Part shown: positions 61,864 to 64,000 of the stretch, in pieces
How the letters are laid out: every line of letters begins with the position of its first letter
How positions within the stretch are numbered: the stretch's first letter is position 1
Source of the DNA: Nonomuraea rhodomycinica
GTDB taxonomy: Bacteria; Actinomycetota; Actinomycetes; Streptosporangiales; Streptosporangiaceae
Assembly: GCF_013363995.1 (NCBI RefSeq)
Contig: NZ_JABWGO010000002.1
Location: forward strand, 372,001-436,000
Reading direction: 5' to 3'
Length of the DNA: 64,000 bases
Made by a program: the position numbers and the translations under genes
Notes under the pieces: model-generated
The model's database searches: none
Seen by the model: the letters and a program-made list of their open reading frames with translations, nothing else
What the model was told of the DNA's origin: nothing

Positions 61864-62793
61864 GTGAGCACGCCCGAGATCGGCCAGAGTGGAACCACCG
61901 TGGATGAAGCGCCCTACGTCACGATCGTCCTGCCCTGCTACAACGAGCAGGACCACGTCATCGACGAGGTCGAGCGCATCACCCGGGCGATGGACTCGAG
62001 CGGCTACACCTACGAGCTGGTCGCGGTCGACGACTGCTCCACCGACGGCACCCTGGCCCGGCTGGAGGAGGCCGCGCCCCGCTTCCCGCACCTGAGGATC
62101 CGGGCCTTCCACCGCAACGGCGGGTCGGGCACCGTGCGCCGCATCGGCACCCAGGAGGCGCGCGGCGAGATCGTCGTCTGGACCGACGCCGACATGACCT
62201 ACCCCAACGAGCGCATCCCCGAGCTGGTCCAGCTCCTGGAGAAGGACGCCACGATCGACCAGGTCGTCGGCGCGCGCACCACCGAGGAGGGCTCCCACAA
62301 GCTGCTGCGCGTGCCGGCCAAGTGGGTGATCCGCAAGGTGGCCGAGATGCTCGCCGGCCAGCGGATCCCCGACCTCAACTCGGGGCTGCGGGCCTTCCGC
62401 AAGTCGGTGGCCCGGCCCTACCTGCGGCTGCTGCCCCCCGGGTTCTCCTGCGTCACCACGATCACGCTGTCGTTCCTGATGAACCAGCACGACGTCCACT
62501 ACCTGCCGATCGAGTACGCCAAGCGGGCCGGCAAGTCGAAGTTCAGCTTCGTCTCGGACGCCTACCGCTACATCCTGCAGGTGCTGCGCATGATCATGTA
62601 CTTCAACCCGTTGAAGGTGCTCATGCCGCCGGCGCTCTGGCTGGTGGCGATCGGCGCGGTCAAGGGCATCTGGGACATGGTCCACCACCCCTTCTACTTC
62701 CCGGCCAACACCGTGATGATCTTCCTGTCCGGGCTGCTGATCGGCTCGGTCGCGCTGCTCGCCGACCTGATCGTGCGCTCGCGGGGCGAGTAG
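61864..62793 (+). CDS. Family 2 glycosyltransferase (dolichol-phosphate-mannose-synthase-like)
   Basis: A 309-residue enzyme: VTIVLPCYNEQDHVIDEVERI, VAVDDCSTDGT, AFHRNGGSGTVRRIGTQEARGEIVVWTDADMTYP with the DAD metal site, and LNSGLRAFRKSVARPY; two C-terminal membrane helices (about 240-300). This pattern fits polyprenyl-phosphate hexose synthases that supply donors to GT-C enzymes such as the one upstream. GTG 61864 lies 8 nt after a TACCCT box. The next gene starts one base after its stop. Confidence 0.92.
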   Translation: MSTPEIGQSGTTVDEAPYVTIVLPCYNEQDHVIDEVERITRAMDSSGYTYELVAVDDCSTDGTLARLEEAAPRFPHLRIRAFHRNGGSGTVRRIGTQEARGEIVVWTDADMTYPNERIPELVQLLEKDATIDQVVGARTTEEGSHKLLRVPAKWVIRKVAEMLAGQRIPDLNSGLRAFRKSVARPYLRLLPPGFSCVTTITLSFLMNQHDVHYLPIEYAKRAGKSKFSFVSDAYRYILQVLRMIMYFNPLKVLMPPALWLVAIGAVKGIWDMVHHPFYFPANTVMIFLSGLLIGSVALLADLIVRSRGE

Positions 62794-62794
62794 C

Positions 62795-63856
62795 GTGCGC
62801 GTCGCGATCGTCGGCCCCACCTACCCGTACAAGGGGGGCGGCGCCCAGCACACCACCGAGCTGGCGCACCGGCTGTCCGCGCTGGGCCACGACGTGGTCA
62901 TCGAGTCCTGGCGCGCCCAGTACCCGTCGTTCCTCTACCCCGGCCAGCAGACGATCTCCGCGCCCGAGGGCCGGCCGTACCCCCGGACCGAGCGCCGCCT
63001 CGACTGGCGCCGCCCCGACGGGTGGGTCGCGACCGGCCGCCGGCTACGCTCCGCCGACCTGGTCGTCCTCGCCGTGCTCAGCCCGGTGCAGGTGCCCGCC
63101 TACCTCGGCATCCTGTACGGCCTGGGCCGCCGGGCCCGCGCCGTCGCGCTGTGCCACAACGTGCTGCCCCATGAGCGCAAGCCGTACGACCGGCCGCTGA
63201 TGCGGGCGCTGCTGCGGCGGGTGGACGGCGTGCTGACGCATTCCGGGCAGCAGGCGGAGCTGGCCAGGGCGCTGACCTCCGCGCCCGTCGGCGTGGCCGG
63301 GCTGCCGCCGCACCTGCCCTCCACCCACGCCGAGCGGTCCACGACCGTGCACCGGCGGCTGCTGTTCTTCGGCATCGTCCGGCCGTACAAGGGGCTCGAC
63401 CTGCTGCTGCGCGCGCTGCCCGAGGGTGTGTCGCTGACCGTGGCGGGGGAGTTCTGGGGCGGCCTGGAGGAGACCAAGGCGCTGGTCGCCGAGCTGGGCC
63501 TGGCCGACCGGGTCGAGCTGCGGCCCGGCTACGTGGCGGCCGGGGACGTGCCGGGGCTGTTCGCCCGGGCCGACGCGCTGGTGCTGCCCTACCGCAGCGC
63601 GACCGCGAGCCAGAACGTCTGGCTCGGCCACGAGCACGGGGTTCCGGTGATCGCCACCCGGGTCGGCGCGCTGGCCGACCACGTCACCGACGGGGTGGAC
63701 GGGCTGCTGGTCGAGCCGGGAGACGCCGGGGCGCTGCGCGCGGCGATCGAGCGCTTCTACGCCTCCGGCGAGCCGGAGAGGTTGCGGTCGGGCGTCAAGG
63801 CGGTCGATCCCGAGCCGTTCTGGTCGGCGTACACCTCGGCGCTCCTGGCGCTCTGA
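62795..63856 (+). CDS. Family 4 glycosyltransferase
   Basis: A 353-residue GT-B enzyme: VAIVGPTYPYKGGGAQHTTELAHRL, ALCHNVLPHERKPYDRPL, LLFFGIVRPYKGLDLLLRALPEG, RPGYVAAGDVPGLFARADALVLPYRSATASQN and EHGVPVIATRVGALADHVTDGVDGLLVEPGD. All GT4 landmarks are present. GTG 62795 follows the GT2 stop by one base, so the two are coupled. Its last 100 bp overlap the convergent gene on the other strand. Confidence 0.93.
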   Translation: MRVAIVGPTYPYKGGGAQHTTELAHRLSALGHDVVIESWRAQYPSFLYPGQQTISAPEGRPYPRTERRLDWRRPDGWVATGRRLRSADLVVLAVLSPVQVPAYLGILYGLGRRARAVALCHNVLPHERKPYDRPLMRALLRRVDGVLTHSGQQAELARALTSAPVGVAGLPPHLPSTHAERSTTVHRRLLFFGIVRPYKGLDLLLRALPEGVSLTVAGEFWGGLEETKALVAELGLADRVELRPGYVAAGDVPGLFARADALVLPYRSATASQNVWLGHEHGVPVIATRVGALADHVTDGVDGLLVEPGDAGALRAAIERFYASGEPERLRSGVKAVDPEPFWSAYTSALLAL

Positions 63857-64000
63857 CGGCCCAGCAGGAACGCGACGCCCGCGGCGGTCACGTCGGCGAG
63901 CGTGAACACCAGTCGTGAGGCCACGGCCACGGCGAGCGCCGCCCCGGTGCCGACGACCGGCGTGAACACCAGCACCATCGCGCCCTCGCGCACCCCGACC
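63757..64000 (-). CDS. Lysylphosphatidylglycerol-synthase-type membrane protein, C-terminal end (cut by window edge)
   Basis: Only the last 81 codons are in the window; the gene continues past the right edge. GVREGAMVLVFTPVVGTGAALAVAVASRLVFTLADVTAAGVAFLL is the conserved terminal helix pair of the UPF0104/LPG-synthase TM (AglD-like) family, where VGVREG is typical. A polar tail (RQSARSAEVYADQNGSGST) follows and is encoded by the region that overlaps the convergent glycosyltransferase by 100 bp. These membrane proteins often accompany glycosyltransferases and may act as flippases or transferases. Confidence 0.8.
   Translation of the reverse strand, partial: VGVREGAMVLVFTPVVGTGAALAVAVASRLVFTLADVTAAGVAFLLGRQSARSAEVYADQNGSGSTALTPDRNLSGSPEA

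Overview
The window is chromosomal DNA of a high-GC actinomycete. A mycothiol-dependent formaldehyde dehydrogenase, leaderless start sites placed 6-8 nt after TANNNT boxes, DtxR/IdeR-type iron boxes, LCP cell-wall enzymes and long DNRLRE/LamG surface proteins together fit a member of the Streptosporangiales, such as Nonomuraea or a relative. The genus is an inference from gene content, not from a marker gene.

Left part (1-17570) is ordinary core metabolism. It holds the 5' end of an epoxide hydrolase under a double operator, a lipoprotein, a formate-dehydrogenase-like molybdoenzyme (FdhF/YdeP type) with its sulfurtransferase FdhD, and biotin ligase. Next come a PH-domain membrane protein, a class III adenylate cyclase, mycothiol-linked formaldehyde oxidation (MscR plus a metallo-hydrolase) and an iron-box-controlled bfd-bfr pair. 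Then follow an OmpR-type two-component system, GtrA, a lipoprotein, purK-purE, a UDP-glucose/GDP-mannose-type dehydrogenase and an acyl-CoA dehydrogenase.

Middle part (17600-29460) looks like an accessory island. Its centre is a 2307-residue secreted protein built from a duplicated DNRLRE module, an Ig-like domain, four FN3-like repeats and LamG, and ending in a NucA/NucB-type nuclease domain. It is followed by a strong convergent terminator and an oppositely oriented SMI1/KNR4 (SUKH) gene, the best candidate immunity gene. Around it lie small cytosolic proteins of families often found with toxins: DUF4240 (one intact copy, one wrecked copy), a DUF1963/YwqG-like protein and a DUF6461-like protein.

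From 29561 to 41045 come small regulatory and secreted units: a GntR/FCD regulator with a secreted sialidase, PadR plus a membrane protein, a NarL-type two-component system whose kinase is internally duplicated, a secreted tandem-repeat protein, a DUF4097 lipoprotein, a luciferase-like F420 enzyme and a STAS protein.

The right part (41080-64000) is a cell-envelope glycopolymer region. It has two LCP ligases, at least six glycosyltransferases or glycosyltransferase-like membrane proteins, a TarI-like cytidylyltransferase fused to a degenerate SDR domain, and an acyltransferase. An operon inside it combines a cytidylyltransferase, a sn-glycerol-1-phosphate dehydrogenase homologue and two CDP-alcohol phosphotransferases. 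This suggests an unusual polyol-phosphate (possibly archaeal-stereochemistry glycerol phosphate) envelope polymer or lipid. An ECF sigma/anti-sigma pair sits inside the region. Short tandem duplications at gene junctions recur across the window, three of them beside start codons.
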